Of a stretch of DNA of 64,000 nt, positions 8,173-16,784 are shown piece after piece. The stretch spans positions 5,311,501-5,375,500 of the forward strand of contig NZ_CP031728.1 of assembly GCF_008806975.1 (NCBI RefSeq). The letters run 5' to 3'. Positions within the stretch are counted from its first letter, which is position 1. Each line of letters opens with the position of its first letter. Below the pieces are notes generated by a model, which was not told where the DNA came from, searched no databases, and saw only the letters and a list, made by a program, of their open reading frames with translations. This stretch comes from Cellvibrio sp. KY-GH-1. GTDB lineage: Bacteria > Pseudomonadota > Gammaproteobacteria > Pseudomonadales > Cellvibrionaceae. Made by a program: the position numbers and the translations under genes.

Positions 8173-9270
8173 ATGAAAAAATTACTCTTAACGTCACTTG
8201 GTTTGGTAATGACCCTGAGCGCAATGAGCGCGAGCGCGGTTGGTTGGCGCACCTGCGATGGCAACAAAATTAAATGGGGCAGCAATTCGGTAACGATGCG
8301 TGCGAGCAATGTGAGTTTTCCATCAGGTTCCGCATTTGGTAACTCGTTACAAACTTCTATTAACCGTGTAAACGACAACCCCAGTAATTTTAATTTTTCG
8401 TTGGTGTTTGGCGATACGTCTATCGGTCGCGATAACGGACAAAATGAAACCTGGTTTACCAGCGATCCGGATGTACACGGCGGCGCGCCAGCACGTGCAT
8501 TAACCTGGTATCACTGCTATTGGGCTTTCGGTTGGCACTATGGTATTGATGAAGTCGATGTAGTGTTTAACACTGCCGAGTCTTACACCACATCAATGAG
8601 CAAAACCAATCTGTGGGCTTTTGGTGGCATGTTCCGTCCCTTTGAAACAACCGCTGTACATGAATTTTCACACGCGATGGGTTTGCTGCACGAAAATCGC
8701 TGGTACAGCATCATGGGTCAAGATTGGACCCACATCCATGCTAACGGTGACACCGCACGCTCCTATTTAGGTGAAGATGGTGCAGAGGGTTCAGTTATCC
8801 TTTATGGTGCGCAAGCTGGTGCTATGGAAGATTTGTCGCTGACTAATTTTAAATATTTGGGTAAGGATGGCGAGTACTCCACGCATCAACCTACGCAAAT
8901 GTTTACTTCCGGTGGCTCGGTATTGAGCTGGTTTAACGATGCTGGTGAGCGCCGTTATCGCGTCAATAAAGGCCAGTCAGTACAGCTCGAATTAACCGGC
9001 GAGAACAATGGCAAAACCAGCCAAACAGTTAAAATTGCTTACTATGTTTCTACCAATAATTTGATTAGCACGGCAGATCGTTTGATTGGTACTGGCACGG
9101 TAACCTTAAGTCGTAATCAACCGGCCACGTTCAAAAGCAATCTGGTAATTCCTGCCGATCTGACGTCGGGGACCAATTACTGGGTGGGTGCAATTGTGGA
9201 TTACGACAATGCGCTGACTGAAACTGTTTCTACCAACAACGCATCTTATCTGCCGATTCGTGTCAATTAA
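8173..9270 (+). CDS. Secreted metzincin metalloprotease with C-terminal CARDB-like domain
   Basis: 365 residues from the ATG at 8173, preferred over an upstream in-frame ATG at 8149 because it is preceded by AAGGAAA and begins a normal signal peptide (MKKLLLTSLGLVMTLSAMSA, cleavage near residue 22). The zinc-binding signature HEFSHAMGLLH (163-173) is complete, with Glu164 as the general base, followed at 179-182 by SIMG, a good metzincin Met-turn. The mature N-terminus (about 23-160) has the matrixin-like layout with several Trp/His-rich segments. Residues about 265-362 ('GQSVQLELTGENNG', 'YYVSTNN', 'NYWVGAIVDYDN') resemble a CARDB-type Ig-like domain. Likely secreted and proteolytic; the substrate is unknown. 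Paired with the secreted protein immediately upstream and closed by a strong terminator. Confidence 0.8.
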   Translation: MKKLLLTSLGLVMTLSAMSASAVGWRTCDGNKIKWGSNSVTMRASNVSFPSGSAFGNSLQTSINRVNDNPSNFNFSLVFGDTSIGRDNGQNETWFTSDPDVHGGAPARALTWYHCYWAFGWHYGIDEVDVVFNTAESYTTSMSKTNLWAFGGMFRPFETTAVHEFSHAMGLLHENRWYSIMGQDWTHIHANGDTARSYLGEDGAEGSVILYGAQAGAMEDLSLTNFKYLGKDGEYSTHQPTQMFTSGGSVLSWFNDAGERRYRVNKGQSVQLELTGENNGKTSQTVKIAYYVSTNNLISTADRLIGTGTVTLSRNQPATFKSNLVIPADLTSGTNYWVGAIVDYDNALTETVSTNNASYLPIRVN

Positions 9271-9290
9271 GTTTTAGCGGATTGGTAACC

Positions 9291-9316
9291 AAAAAGCCCG
9301 CAAATGCGGGCTTTTT
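9291..9316 (+). terminator. Rho-independent terminator after the metzincin gene
   Basis: GCCCGC, loop AAAT, GCGGGC, flanked by A5 and T5, 20 bases after the stop codon of the metzincin gene. The symmetric A/T flanks mean it could work in both directions. Confidence 0.9.
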
Positions 9317-9462
9317 ATTTGCATCGCATCTTTCACGAACGGGTAAAGAATTGATAAACATCCTTCAGAGTATTTTTGCTCTGGTTAGTATTGGTTGAGG
9401 CAATTTGACCGTTGCTGGTAGTCAACAAAACCCATTAAAAAAATAAGTAGTGAGAGTCAACC

Positions 9463-10998
9463 ATGTATAGATATATCTTATTAATGTTTTGTTTTTCGCT
9501 AGTTGCGTGCGGTGGATCTTCGGGGACGTCAAAGAGTACATCCGCAAACTCATCAGCTGCGCTAGCCAGTAGCCAAACGTTTTCAAGCGCTGCCACACAG
9601 TTAGCCCTGGTCCCATTACCCGCGGAAGTGATTGAGCATAATGGCGTGTTTGATCTGGGCGCAGAAGTTGTTTTGAGTACGGATGCTAATGCACCCACTG
9701 CCAATCAGGCCGTGATGCGTTTGCTGAACTCCCTGGGGATTAACTCCGTGAATTCCGCAGCCGCTAAAATTCGCTTGTCATTGGTTAATCAAGCGGACTT
9801 GGGTGATGAGGGATACAGTTTAATTATTGCAGACGATATCAGTATCCGCGCACAAACAGATGCAGGGTTGTTTTATGCGTTACAAACTCTACAGCAATTA
9901 CTTCCGGTTGGCAGGCAAGCGTCGTATAAATTGCCCAGAGTAAGTATTACGGATGTGCCCCAGTATGCCTGGCGCGGCAGTATGGTGGATGTCGCGCGCC
10001 ATTTTTTCGGTATTGAATATTTAAAAAAACATATTGAGCGAATGGCTGCATTCAAGCTGAATAAATTGCATCTGCATTTATCGGATGATCAGGGTTGGCG
10101 GATGGAGATAAAAAAATATCCGAAGCTAACCAGTGTGGGTGGATCCACACAAGCCGGTGGCGGCCCTGGTGGCTTTTATACTCAAGAAGAACTGAAAGAT
10201 CTGGTTGCCTATGCGGCGAACTACAATGTAGAGATTATTCCCGAGCTGGATATGCCCGGACATGTGCAAGCTGCAATTGCGTCATACAACGAGTTAGCGT
10301 GCGATAATGTAAGTAATCTGGATTTATACATCGGCCTTAATGTCGGTTTCAGTGCGTTGTGTCTTACCAAGCCTGAGGTCATTTATCCATTTGTACAGGA
10401 TGTTTTGACCGAAGTGGTGAATGTATTTCCATCGCAATATATTCATATCGGTGGGGATGAAATTAAGCACGCATTGTATGGTGAGTTTATTGATAAGGCT
10501 GGTCAGATTATTAAAGAATTAAATCGCACGATGGTTGGCTGGGAAGAAGCATCGGCGGGAAAAAATCTTGCACCAAATACATTGCTGCAATTGTGGAATG
10601 ACGATTACGACATTAAATCGGCGACTGATCGCAATATCCACTTGATCCTGTCTCCCTGTAGCTATTTGTATCTGGATCACGGCAACGTCAATGGTCAACC
10701 TGAAACCTATACATGGTGTCGCAAGCAGGGTGTTCCGCTGGAACGAGTTTACAGTTTTAACCCACAAAAATATTCACTGGTCACTGGCATAGAAGCGCCG
10801 GTTTGGAGCGAGCTCGTCTCATCAGAAGCAGCAATGGATAATCGTATGTGGCCGCGCCTTGCAGCGGTAGCGGAAATTGCCTGGACGAATCAATCTGCAC
10901 GCAATTATCAGGAATTTACCCAGCGGATGAAATCACTAAAACCCTATTTTGATAATGCGGGAATTCACTACTACATTGAGCCGCAATTGGGTTGGTAG
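9463..10998 (+). CDS. Beta-N-acetylhexosaminidase, GH20, outer-membrane lipoprotein
   Basis: 511 residues. The N-terminus is a lipoprotein signal (lipobox LVAC, Cys16), followed by a Ser/Ala/Thr-rich tether to about residue 48. A GH20b-type N-terminal alpha/beta domain spans about 49-165 and the catalytic (beta/alpha)8 barrel begins at 'YAWRGSMVDVARHFF'. The catalytic pair is in 'YIHIGGDE' (Asp332-Glu333), with other family landmarks 'LHLHLSDDQGWR' and 'IIPELDMPGH'. The enzyme should cleave terminal beta-linked GlcNAc/GalNAc from chitooligosaccharides or glycans at the cell surface or in the periplasm. It is a single-gene unit between two terminators. GH20 placement is firm; substrate preference (chitin versus peptidoglycan or glycoprotein) is not visible. 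Confidence 0.9.
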   Translation: MYRYILLMFCFSLVACGGSSGTSKSTSANSSAALASSQTFSSAATQLALVPLPAEVIEHNGVFDLGAEVVLSTDANAPTANQAVMRLLNSLGINSVNSAAAKIRLSLVNQADLGDEGYSLIIADDISIRAQTDAGLFYALQTLQQLLPVGRQASYKLPRVSITDVPQYAWRGSMVDVARHFFGIEYLKKHIERMAAFKLNKLHLHLSDDQGWRMEIKKYPKLTSVGGSTQAGGGPGGFYTQEELKDLVAYAANYNVEIIPELDMPGHVQAAIASYNELACDNVSNLDLYIGLNVGFSALCLTKPEVIYPFVQDVLTEVVNVFPSQYIHIGGDEIKHALYGEFIDKAGQIIKELNRTMVGWEEASAGKNLAPNTLLQLWNDDYDIKSATDRNIHLILSPCSYLYLDHGNVNGQPETYTWCRKQGVPLERVYSFNPQKYSLVTGIEAPVWSELVSSEAAMDNRMWPRLAAVAEIAWTNQSARNYQEFTQRMKSLKPYFDNAGIHYYIEPQLGW

Positions 10999-11014
10999 GG
11001 CGGTTTAATAAGCG

Positions 11015-11051
11015 AAAAAAACGCAGCACTGTTTAATGCTGCGTTTTTTTT
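11015..11051 (+). terminator. Terminator between the hexosaminidase gene and purD
   Basis: AAAAAAACGCAGCA, a short loop, then TGCTGCGTTTTTTTT, 17 bases after the GH20 stop codon. Symmetric A/T flanks let it serve purD on the minus strand as well. Confidence 0.9.
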
Positions 11052-11086
11052 GAAGAACTTGGCTTCAGCGCCTGGGGTCGGATGAC

Positions 11087-12373
11087 TTAGTTTTTCTCGC
11101 GTGCGATAGCGCGGTACGCAATATCATTACGATAAAACATTCCATTCCAGCTGATTTTTTCAGCGAGTTTGTAGGCGCGTTGTTGTGCATCCGAAACACT
11201 GTTGCCCAATGCCGTGGCGCAAAGTACGCGGCCGCCATTCGTGACTGTGTTGCCATCTTTTTGTGCGGTACCCGCGTGGAAAACTTTTTCGCCGGCAACT
11301 TCAGTTGTTGGTAAACCGGAAATTACGTCGCCTTTGTTGTAGCTATCCGGATAGCCGCCTGCAGCCAATACAATACCAACCGAAGCGCGCGCATCCCAAT
11401 CGGCGGTGGTTTTATCCAAATCGCCTTTGAGTGCAGCCAAACACAGTTCAACCAAATCGGATTGCAAACGCAGCATAATTGGCTGGGTTTCCGGGTCGCC
11501 AAAACGGCAGTTGTATTCGATAACTTTAGGTGCGCCAGAAGCATCAATCATCAAGCCCGCGTAGAGGAAGCCGACGTAGGTATTGCCTTCGGCCGCCATA
11601 CCATTCACGGTTGGATAAATGATTTCTTTCATCACACGATCATGCACGGATTGCGTTACAACAGGGGCAGGTGAGTAGGCGCCCATGCCGCCGGTGTTGG
11701 GGCCAGTGTCGCCATCGCCAACGCGTTTATGGTCCTGGCTGGTGGCCATTGGCAATACGTTTTTGCCGTCGACCATCACAATAAAACTGGCTTCTTCGCC
11801 TGCTAAAAACTCTTCAATAACGACGCGGCATCCGGCATCGCCAAACGCGTTGCCCGAGAGCATATCGCGCACGGCGTCTTCAGCTTGTTGTAATGTTTCA
11901 GCAACGATTACACCTTTACCTGCCGCAAGGCCATCCGCTTTGATAACAATCGGAGCACCGTTCTCGCGCAGGTAAGCGAGGGCAGGCTCCACTTCAATAA
12001 AGTTTTGGTAGTCGGCAGTAGGGATTTTGTGACGCGCAAGAAAATCTTTGGTGAAGGCTTTTGAGCCTTCTAATTGCGCGGCACCTTTGCTGGGGCCAAA
12101 GCACAATAATTTACGCGCTTGGAAATAATCCACCACACCGGCGACCAGCGGAACTTCAGGGCCAACGATGGTTAAACCAACGTTATTTTGTTCAGCAAAA
12201 TTTGCCAGGGCTTCAAAATTCAAAACGTCGATCGCAACGTTTTCCAATTTTGCTTCCAGTGCGGTGCCTGCATTACCTGGAGCAACAAATACTTTTTCTA
12301 CTTGTGCGCTCTGCGCTGCTTTCCACGCGAGGGCATGTTCGCGGCCGCCGCTGCCAATAATTAATATGTTCAT
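11087..12373 (-). CDS. purD: Phosphoribosylamine-glycine ligase (GAR synthetase)
   Basis: 428 residues, the usual length of bacterial PurD. It catalyses ATP-dependent joining of glycine to 5-phosphoribosylamine, the second step of purine synthesis. The N-terminus 'MNILIIGSGGREHALAWK' is diagnostic, followed by 'FGPSKGAAQLEGSK', the ATP-grasp segment 'PIVIKADGLAAGKGV' and 'YNCRFGDPETQ' near the metal/ATP site. It is the downstream partner of purH on the minus strand, separated by a 161-base gap holding an inverted repeat. purH-purD adjacency is standard in gammaproteobacteria. Confidence 0.97.
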   Translation of the reverse strand: MNILIIGSGGREHALAWKAAQSAQVEKVFVAPGNAGTALEAKLENVAIDVLNFEALANFAEQNNVGLTIVGPEVPLVAGVVDYFQARKLLCFGPSKGAAQLEGSKAFTKDFLARHKIPTADYQNFIEVEPALAYLRENGAPIVIKADGLAAGKGVIVAETLQQAEDAVRDMLSGNAFGDAGCRVVIEEFLAGEEASFIVMVDGKNVLPMATSQDHKRVGDGDTGPNTGGMGAYSPAPVVTQSVHDRVMKEIIYPTVNGMAAEGNTYVGFLYAGLMIDASGAPKVIEYNCRFGDPETQPIMLRLQSDLVELCLAALKGDLDKTTADWDARASVGIVLAAGGYPDSYNKGDVISGLPTTEVAGEKVFHAGTAQKDGNTVTNGGRVLCATALGNSVSDAQQRAYKLAEKISWNGMFYRNDIAYRAIAREKN

Positions 12374-12400
12374 AAATTGAATTTCTTTTTAAGTTGTTCA

Positions 12401-12499
12401 TGTAGGTTGGGGCGAGCCGCGTAGGCTAAGGAACGAACCCCAACATGACCATCTAACCGCAACCATTGTTGGGGTTCGCAAGCTCACCACCAACCTACA
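12401..12499. repeat. Nested inverted repeat (REP-like) between purH and purD
   Basis: Outer arms tgtaggttgg (12401-12410) and ccaacctaca (12490-12499) are perfect complements. An inner pair, cgaaccccaaca (12434-12445) and tgttggggttcg (12468-12479), also pairs perfectly. The unit resembles the intergenic REP-like palindromes common in proteobacterial genomes. It could affect the purH-purD transcript, but no U-tract follows. Confidence 0.8.
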
Positions 12500-12534
12500 A
12501 AAGCAATGTCGCAAATTATTCGTGATGCGATCTA

Positions 12535-14112
12535 TTAATGTCTAAAGTGACGCATTCCGGTGAACACCATTGCCATGCCGTGTTCGTCAGCAGCGGCAAT
12601 TACTTCTGCATCGCGCATAGAGCCGCCGGGTTGGATCACAGCCGCAATACCCACTTTGGCAGCATTGTCGATACCATCGCGAAATGGGAAGAAAGCGTCG
12701 GAAGCCATTACCGACCCAGCAACTTGCAGTCCAGCGTGTTCTGCTTTAATCGCTGCGATGCGCGCGGAATTTACACGGCTCATTTGGCCGGCGCCAACGC
12801 CGATGGTTTGTGAATTTTTGGCGTAGACGATTGCGTTGGATTTAACAAATTTCGCCACTTTCCAGGCGAATAATAAATCGCGCAGTTCTGCTTCAGTGGG
12901 AACGCGTTTGCTCACAACTTTTAGATCTGCAGCGGTGATCATGCCGTTATCGCGATCTTGCACCAACAAACCACCGTTTACGCGTTTGTAATCCAAGCCG
13001 CCGATGCGCTCAGTTCCCCATTCGCCACAGGCGAGCAGGCGCACGTTTTGTTTCGCTTTAACGACTTCAACGGCTTCAGCAGAAACACTCGGCGCAATAA
13101 TGACTTCCACAAATTGACGCTCTACAATTGCCTTGGCGGTTTCTGCATCCAATTCGCGGTTGAAAGCGATAATGCCACCAAACGCCGATTCGGTATCGGT
13201 AGCGTAGGCGAGGTCATAAGCATCTTTAATATTGGCGGCTACAGCAACACCGCAAGGGTTGGCGTGTTTCACGATCACACAGGCTGGTTCGGTGAAACAC
13301 TTAACGGTTTCCAATGCAGCGTCGGTATCGGCTACGTTGTTGTACGACAGCTCTTTACCTTGTAATTGTTTTGCAGTGGCAATGCTTGCTTCCTGTGGAT
13401 TTTTTTCCACGTAGAAAGCCGCTTTTTGATGCGGGTTTTCACCGTAACGCATTTCTTGTGCTTTGATAAATTGGGTGTTGAAGGTACGCGGGAAATCAGC
13501 GCTACCACCTTCTACCAAACGACCAAAGTAATTAGCGATAGCACCGTCGTATGCCGCAGTGTGTTCGTAGGCTTTGATTGCGAGGTTGAAGCGGGTTTTT
13601 AACGAGGTGCTGCCATTGTTCGCTTTCATTTCCGCCAGAATAGTGGCGTAGTCAGATGCATTCACAACGATGTTTACGTGGGCGTGATTTTTTGCCGCGG
13701 CGCGGACCATGGTCGGGCCGCCGATATCAATATTTTCTACCGCGTCTTCCAGTGAGCAATCTTTGTTGGCAACGGTTTTTTCAAACGGGTACAAATTGAC
13801 AACGACCATATCAATCGCGTTGATACCGTGTTGTGCCATTACGCCTTCATCAATACCGCGACGGCCCAAAATGCCGCCGTGCACTTTCGGGTGCAGGGTT
13901 TTTACACGGCCATCCATCATTTCCGGGAAGCCGGTGTAGTCGGAAACTTCAATCGCAGGGATCTTGTTATCGGTGAGTAATTTAAAGGTGCCACCGGTAG
14001 ATAGAATTTCCACGCCTTGGGTGTGCAGGGCTTGGGCGAATTCAACAATACCGGTTTTATCCGAGACACTGATAAGGGCGCGTTTTACGGCAACAAGATC
14101 AGAAGTAGACAT
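12535..14112 (-). CDS. purH: Bifunctional AICAR formyltransferase / IMP cyclohydrolase
   Basis: 525 residues from the ATG at 14112; the longer frame begins at a TTG two codons upstream and is unlikely to be used. PurH carries out the last two steps of IMP synthesis. The N-terminal IMP-cyclohydrolase (MGS-like) domain begins '[18 protein letters not shown]' and includes '[13 protein letters not shown]'. The transformylase half contains '[14 protein letters not shown]' and '[13 protein letters not shown]', with the catalytic Lys-His of that family, and ends with '[10 protein letters not shown]'. It is first in the purH-purD pair; the dusB-fis terminator lies just upstream. Confidence 0.97.
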   Translation of the reverse strand: MSTSDLVAVKRALISVSDKTGIVEFAQALHTQGVEILSTGGTFKLLTDNKIPAIEVSDYTGFPEMMDGRVKTLHPKVHGGILGRRGIDEGVMAQHGINAIDMVVVNLYPFEKTVANKDCSLEDAVENIDIGGPTMVRAAAKNHAHVNIVVNASDYATILAEMKANNGSTSLKTRFNLAIKAYEHTAAYDGAIANYFGRLVEGGSADFPRTFNTQFIKAQEMRYGENPHQKAAFYVEKNPQEASIATAKQLQGKELSYNNVADTDAALETVKCFTEPACVIVKHANPCGVAVAANIKDAYDLAYATDTESAFGGIIAFNRELDAETAKAIVERQFVEVIIAPSVSAEAVEVVKAKQNVRLLACGEWGTERIGGLDYKRVNGGLLVQDRDNGMITAADLKVVSKRVPTEAELRDLLFAWKVAKFVKSNAIVYAKNSQTIGVGAGQMSRVNSARIAAIKAEHAGLQVAGSVMASDAFFPFRDGIDNAAKVGIAAVIQPGGSMRDAEVIAAADEHGMAMVFTGMRHFRH

Positions 14113-14197
14113 ACACAATTCCTGTAGATGTAAAAGTAGTAGATGAGAAAGTTAAAGCGGAAAACGGGTGTACAAAAAATAAGAGTCGCTAAAAAGC

Positions 14198-14229
14198 AAA
14201 AGGGGTGGAAACGAATCACCACCCCTTTT
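14198..14229 (-). terminator. Terminator after fis
   Basis: GGGGTGG (14202-14208) pairs with CCACCCC (14219-14225) with about a 10-base loop, flanked by A and T runs. It lies between the fis stop and the purH start, both on minus, so it most likely ends the dusB-fis transcript. Confidence 0.85.
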
Positions 14230-14256
14230 TTTAGTTGCCATGCGGCGCTGGAAAAA

Positions 14257-14550
14257 TTACAGCAGACCGTATTGCTTCAATTTTTTACGCAGAGTGCCAC
14301 GGTTTAAACCCAATACTTGAGCAGCGCGGGTTTGGTTGTGACGAGTGTACTTCAATACGATTTCCAACATGGGGGCTTCTACTTCAGCGAGTACCATTTC
14401 GTATACGTTACTAACGTCTTGACCATCCAAATGCTTGAAATAATTATCCATGGCTTGCTCTACACAGCCGCGCAGTGATTGAGCTTGAACGGGTTGTTGG
14501 TTGGCAGCTTGTGCTGGAGTTGATTCAGCAAAGAAAGTTGCGGTATTCAT
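14257..14550 (-). CDS. fis: DNA-binding protein Fis
   Basis: 97 residues, matching the 98-residue E. coli Fis. The helix-turn-helix is at the C-terminus (about 69-97), with '[20 protein letters not shown]'. The core '[20 protein letters not shown]' is typical of Fis homologues. It bends DNA and regulates rRNA, recombination and global transcription. Its start overlaps the end of dusB by four bases, the standard dusB-fis arrangement in gammaproteobacteria, implying translational coupling and regulation from the dusB promoter. Confidence 0.95.
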   Translation of the reverse strand: MNTATFFAESTPAQAANQQPVQAQSLRGCVEQAMDNYFKHLDGQDVSNVYEMVLAEVEAPMLEIVLKYTRHNQTRAAQVLGLNRGTLRKKLKQYGLL

Positions 14551-15536
14551 GCGGCTTTTTCCTCTTTCGTAAGCAGCTGTTCAAAGAAATTTTGAATGCT
14601 GGTTTGTTGTTCTTCTGCGGTCTCTATCGCGTTAAAGGTTTTGCGAAATACTTCGCTGCCAGGGACGGTGTGCAAATACCAGCTCGCATGTTTGCGCGCG
14701 ATACGCGGCCCCATAAACTCACCATAAAAACGGTACAGCTCACACAGATGGGTACATAAAATATCCCTGACTTCCATCAGGGATGGTTCGGGTAATTGCT
14801 CACCGGTACGCAGGTAATGCGCAATTTCCCGGAAGATCCAGGGACGGCCTTGAGCGGCTCGCCCAATCATCACCGCCGCAGCCCCTGTGTGATCCAACAC
14901 AGCTTTGGCTTTTTGCGGTGAATCTATATCGCCATTGGCAAACACCGGAATTTTCACGGCATTAACGACACTGGCGATAGTGTCGTACTCGGCGTCACCT
15001 AAAAAGGCGTCAGCGCGGGTGCGACCATGAAGCGCAAGCGCTTGTATACCTGCGGCTTCGGCAATCTGTGCAATACGCACAGCGTTGCGTTGTTCATCGC
15101 TCCAGCCAGTGCGAAATTTCAGTGTGACAGGAATGTCCACTGAGCTCACTACGGCGTGCAGAATATCTGTTACGAGTTGCTCATCTTTGAGCAGGGCCGA
15201 TCCCGCGGCTTTTTTGCATACTTTTTTTGCCGGACAGCCCATGTTGATATCGATAATCTGGGCTCCGTTAGCAGCGTTAAGGCGCGCTGCTTCCGCCATC
15301 ATTTCCGGATCGCCACCGGCAATTTGCACGGCAATCGGTTCTGCTTCGCCTGTGTGATCCATACGCAGACTGCTTTTGCGGCTACTCCAGAGTGCGGAGT
15401 CCGCTGTTAACATTTCCGATACCACCAGCCCTGCACCCAGCGAGCGACACAATTGGCGAAAGGGCCGGTCAGTCACCCCCGCCATAGGTGCGAGTATGAC
15501 TTTGGAATCTATGCAATAGGGGCCGATGTTAAACAC
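14547..15536 (-). CDS. dusB: tRNA-dihydrouridine synthase B
   Basis: 329 residues. An FMN-dependent enzyme that reduces uridine in the tRNA D-loop. Landmarks: '[19 protein letters not shown]' at the N-terminus (FMN site), '[20 protein letters not shown]' with the catalytic Cys in 'GCPAKK', '[12 protein letters not shown]', and 'GDIDSPQKA' followed by '[15 protein letters not shown]'. Its last codons overlap fis (14547-14550), the conserved dusB-fis operon, which identifies it as DusB rather than DusA or DusC. Confidence 0.96.
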   Translation of the reverse strand: MFNIGPYCIDSKVILAPMAGVTDRPFRQLCRSLGAGLVVSEMLTADSALWSSRKSSLRMDHTGEAEPIAVQIAGGDPEMMAEAARLNAANGAQIIDINMGCPAKKVCKKAAGSALLKDEQLVTDILHAVVSSVDIPVTLKFRTGWSDEQRNAVRIAQIAEAAGIQALALHGRTRADAFLGDAEYDTIASVVNAVKIPVFANGDIDSPQKAKAVLDHTGAAAVMIGRAAQGRPWIFREIAHYLRTGEQLPEPSLMEVRDILCTHLCELYRFYGEFMGPRIARKHASWYLHTVPGSEVFRKTFNAIETAEEQQTSIQNFFEQLLTKEEKAA

Positions 15537-15593
15537 GTGTTGTGATTACGCTTTTTTGCCGTTGTGCCGTAAAGGCTGGTTTTATCGGAATCA

Positions 15594-15633
15594 CTCCGCT
15601 TAAAAACTGAGCGGAGCCCCTGCATTAAAGGGG
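15594..15633. other. Two adjacent small hairpins upstream of dusB
   Basis: ctccgct...agcggag (15594-15616) and gcccc...ggggc (15615-15633) form two consecutive stem-loops within the 227-base gap upstream of dusB. They would lie in the dusB-fis leader or just upstream of its promoter. No U-tract follows; a role in leader regulation is only a possibility. Confidence 0.4.
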
Positions 15634-15682
15634 CGCCATGATACCCGTTTGGACGGGGGTTGGGAACGTAAAAAACGTAAAA

Positions 15683-15719
15683 ACCGCCGTTTTTTTGAGC
15701 GATAAAAACGGGCTTTTTT
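15683..15719. terminator. Candidate terminator downstream of the second binding-like gene
   Basis: gccg plus T7, a short spacer, then A5 plus cgggc and T6 form an imperfect hairpin flanked by T runs, about 45 bases beyond the stop of the minus-strand gene at 15764-16720. One base is bulged, so this is a moderate candidate. Confidence 0.4.
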
Positions 15720-15763
15720 AGTGATTTCGGGTTGCAAAAAATAGTGATTTGGGGCAGTGACTA

Positions 15764-16720
15764 TTACTGTTCGGTGAGGGGGTCGTAAAGATAGGTTTCG
15801 TAATCGCGCGACAAGCGTTTAATCAGTGGATTTTCCATTTTCACCAGATTGCGTTTTTGCAGTTGGGCTTCCGTGAGTCCCTGATGATGGCGTTTGTACC
15901 AGAGCTTGTTGAATGACCCGTCTTTGTAGGCGAGTTCCAGGCCGCGTTTAATTCGCGCCAGCACGGCCTGATTATCTTTGTGGGTAAAAAAGAATTTGGG
16001 TAGTGGGTAATAGAGCGCCATTTGGCTGTCGCTCGTTAGACCCAGGCTGCTCTCATGCTGGTGTTCGTAGTGGTATTCCGATGGGCCGCGACAAAAAAAG
16101 TCCACGCGACCAGCTTTGGTCATGCGAAACAGATTGACCACGCTATTGGCTTCTATAACTTGCAGGTGGTTGTAACGCAGGATTTTGGTATCTGCCCAGC
16201 CTATACCAGTGCCAAAGGTGTACTGTTTAAGTTGCTCGCTGCGCGTGATGTTGCTGACTTTGGTTTTCAGCTCATCGCGCATAAAACAGATCCGAAAACT
16301 AAGTGCACCGCGGTCGAGTGGGAAGGGGATGTGCGCGAGCTTTTCCTGTTCGGCCAGATCGTCCTCGTAACTCATTTGCAAAATCAAATTGGGGTAAATG
16401 TTGTTATGCAAGGCGGCGATGGTGCGAGCGCGGTTCATAGGTGGTATTCCCCGTAGCTCATAAGGGCCATATTCCGCCCGGGTTTTTTCCAGTGCCAATT
16501 GTAGTGCCTCTACTTCGTAGAGCACTCGTTCATTACTGGTAATCTCGGGTAGCTTGTGGGTAACGATCAGCGCTGAAGGGGAGGGCGCAGCAGATGTGTT
16601 TTCTGCAAGGGCGGGCATAGAAAACGCAAAACATAGCAACAGCCCCACGCGGCGGGAAACCGAATAATGGGGAAGTGTGTGGTTGATTCGTTCGCCGTTA
16701 ACGCCCTTGTCCATGACCAA
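15764..16720 (-). CDS. Periplasmic solute-binding-like protein, paralogue of the gene at 4032
   Basis: 318 residues; a hydrophobic segment (about 26-39, 'VGLLLCFAFSMPALA') after a polar N-terminus suggests a signal peptide, and the real start may be a little downstream of the first ATG. The mature part has the amino-acid-type binding-protein pattern: 'LIVTHKLPEI', 'ALQLALEKTRAEYG', 'TFGTGIGWADTKILRYNHLQV', 'AGRVDFFCRGPSEY'. The order G.G.GWADT then R.DF..RG..E matches the protein at 4032-4880. No transporter genes adjoin it. It sits between the DUF3426 gene and dusB, inside an otherwise conserved gene order, so it may be a lineage-specific insertion. Ligand and role are unknown. Confidence 0.6.
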   Translation of the reverse strand: MVMDKGVNGERINHTLPHYSVSRRVGLLLCFAFSMPALAENTSAAPSPSALIVTHKLPEITSNERVLYEVEALQLALEKTRAEYGPYELRGIPPMNRARTIAALHNNIYPNLILQMSYEDDLAEQEKLAHIPFPLDRGALSFRICFMRDELKTKVSNITRSEQLKQYTFGTGIGWADTKILRYNHLQVIEANSVVNLFRMTKAGRVDFFCRGPSEYHYEHQHESSLGLTSDSQMALYYPLPKFFFTHKDNQAVLARIKRGLELAYKDGSFNKLWYKRHHQGLTEAQLQKRNLVKMENPLIKRLSRDYETYLYDPLTEQ

Positions 16721-16784
16721 ATGCTCTTGTGCCCATTGCCAATTGTTGCGCTAGTCGTCTAGATGCGAGTATGGCCGATTGTGT

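Noticed and set aside
15683..15719. Rho-independent terminator called with certainty
   Set aside because: The stem has a bulge and T runs on both strands, so it was kept only as a low-confidence candidate.
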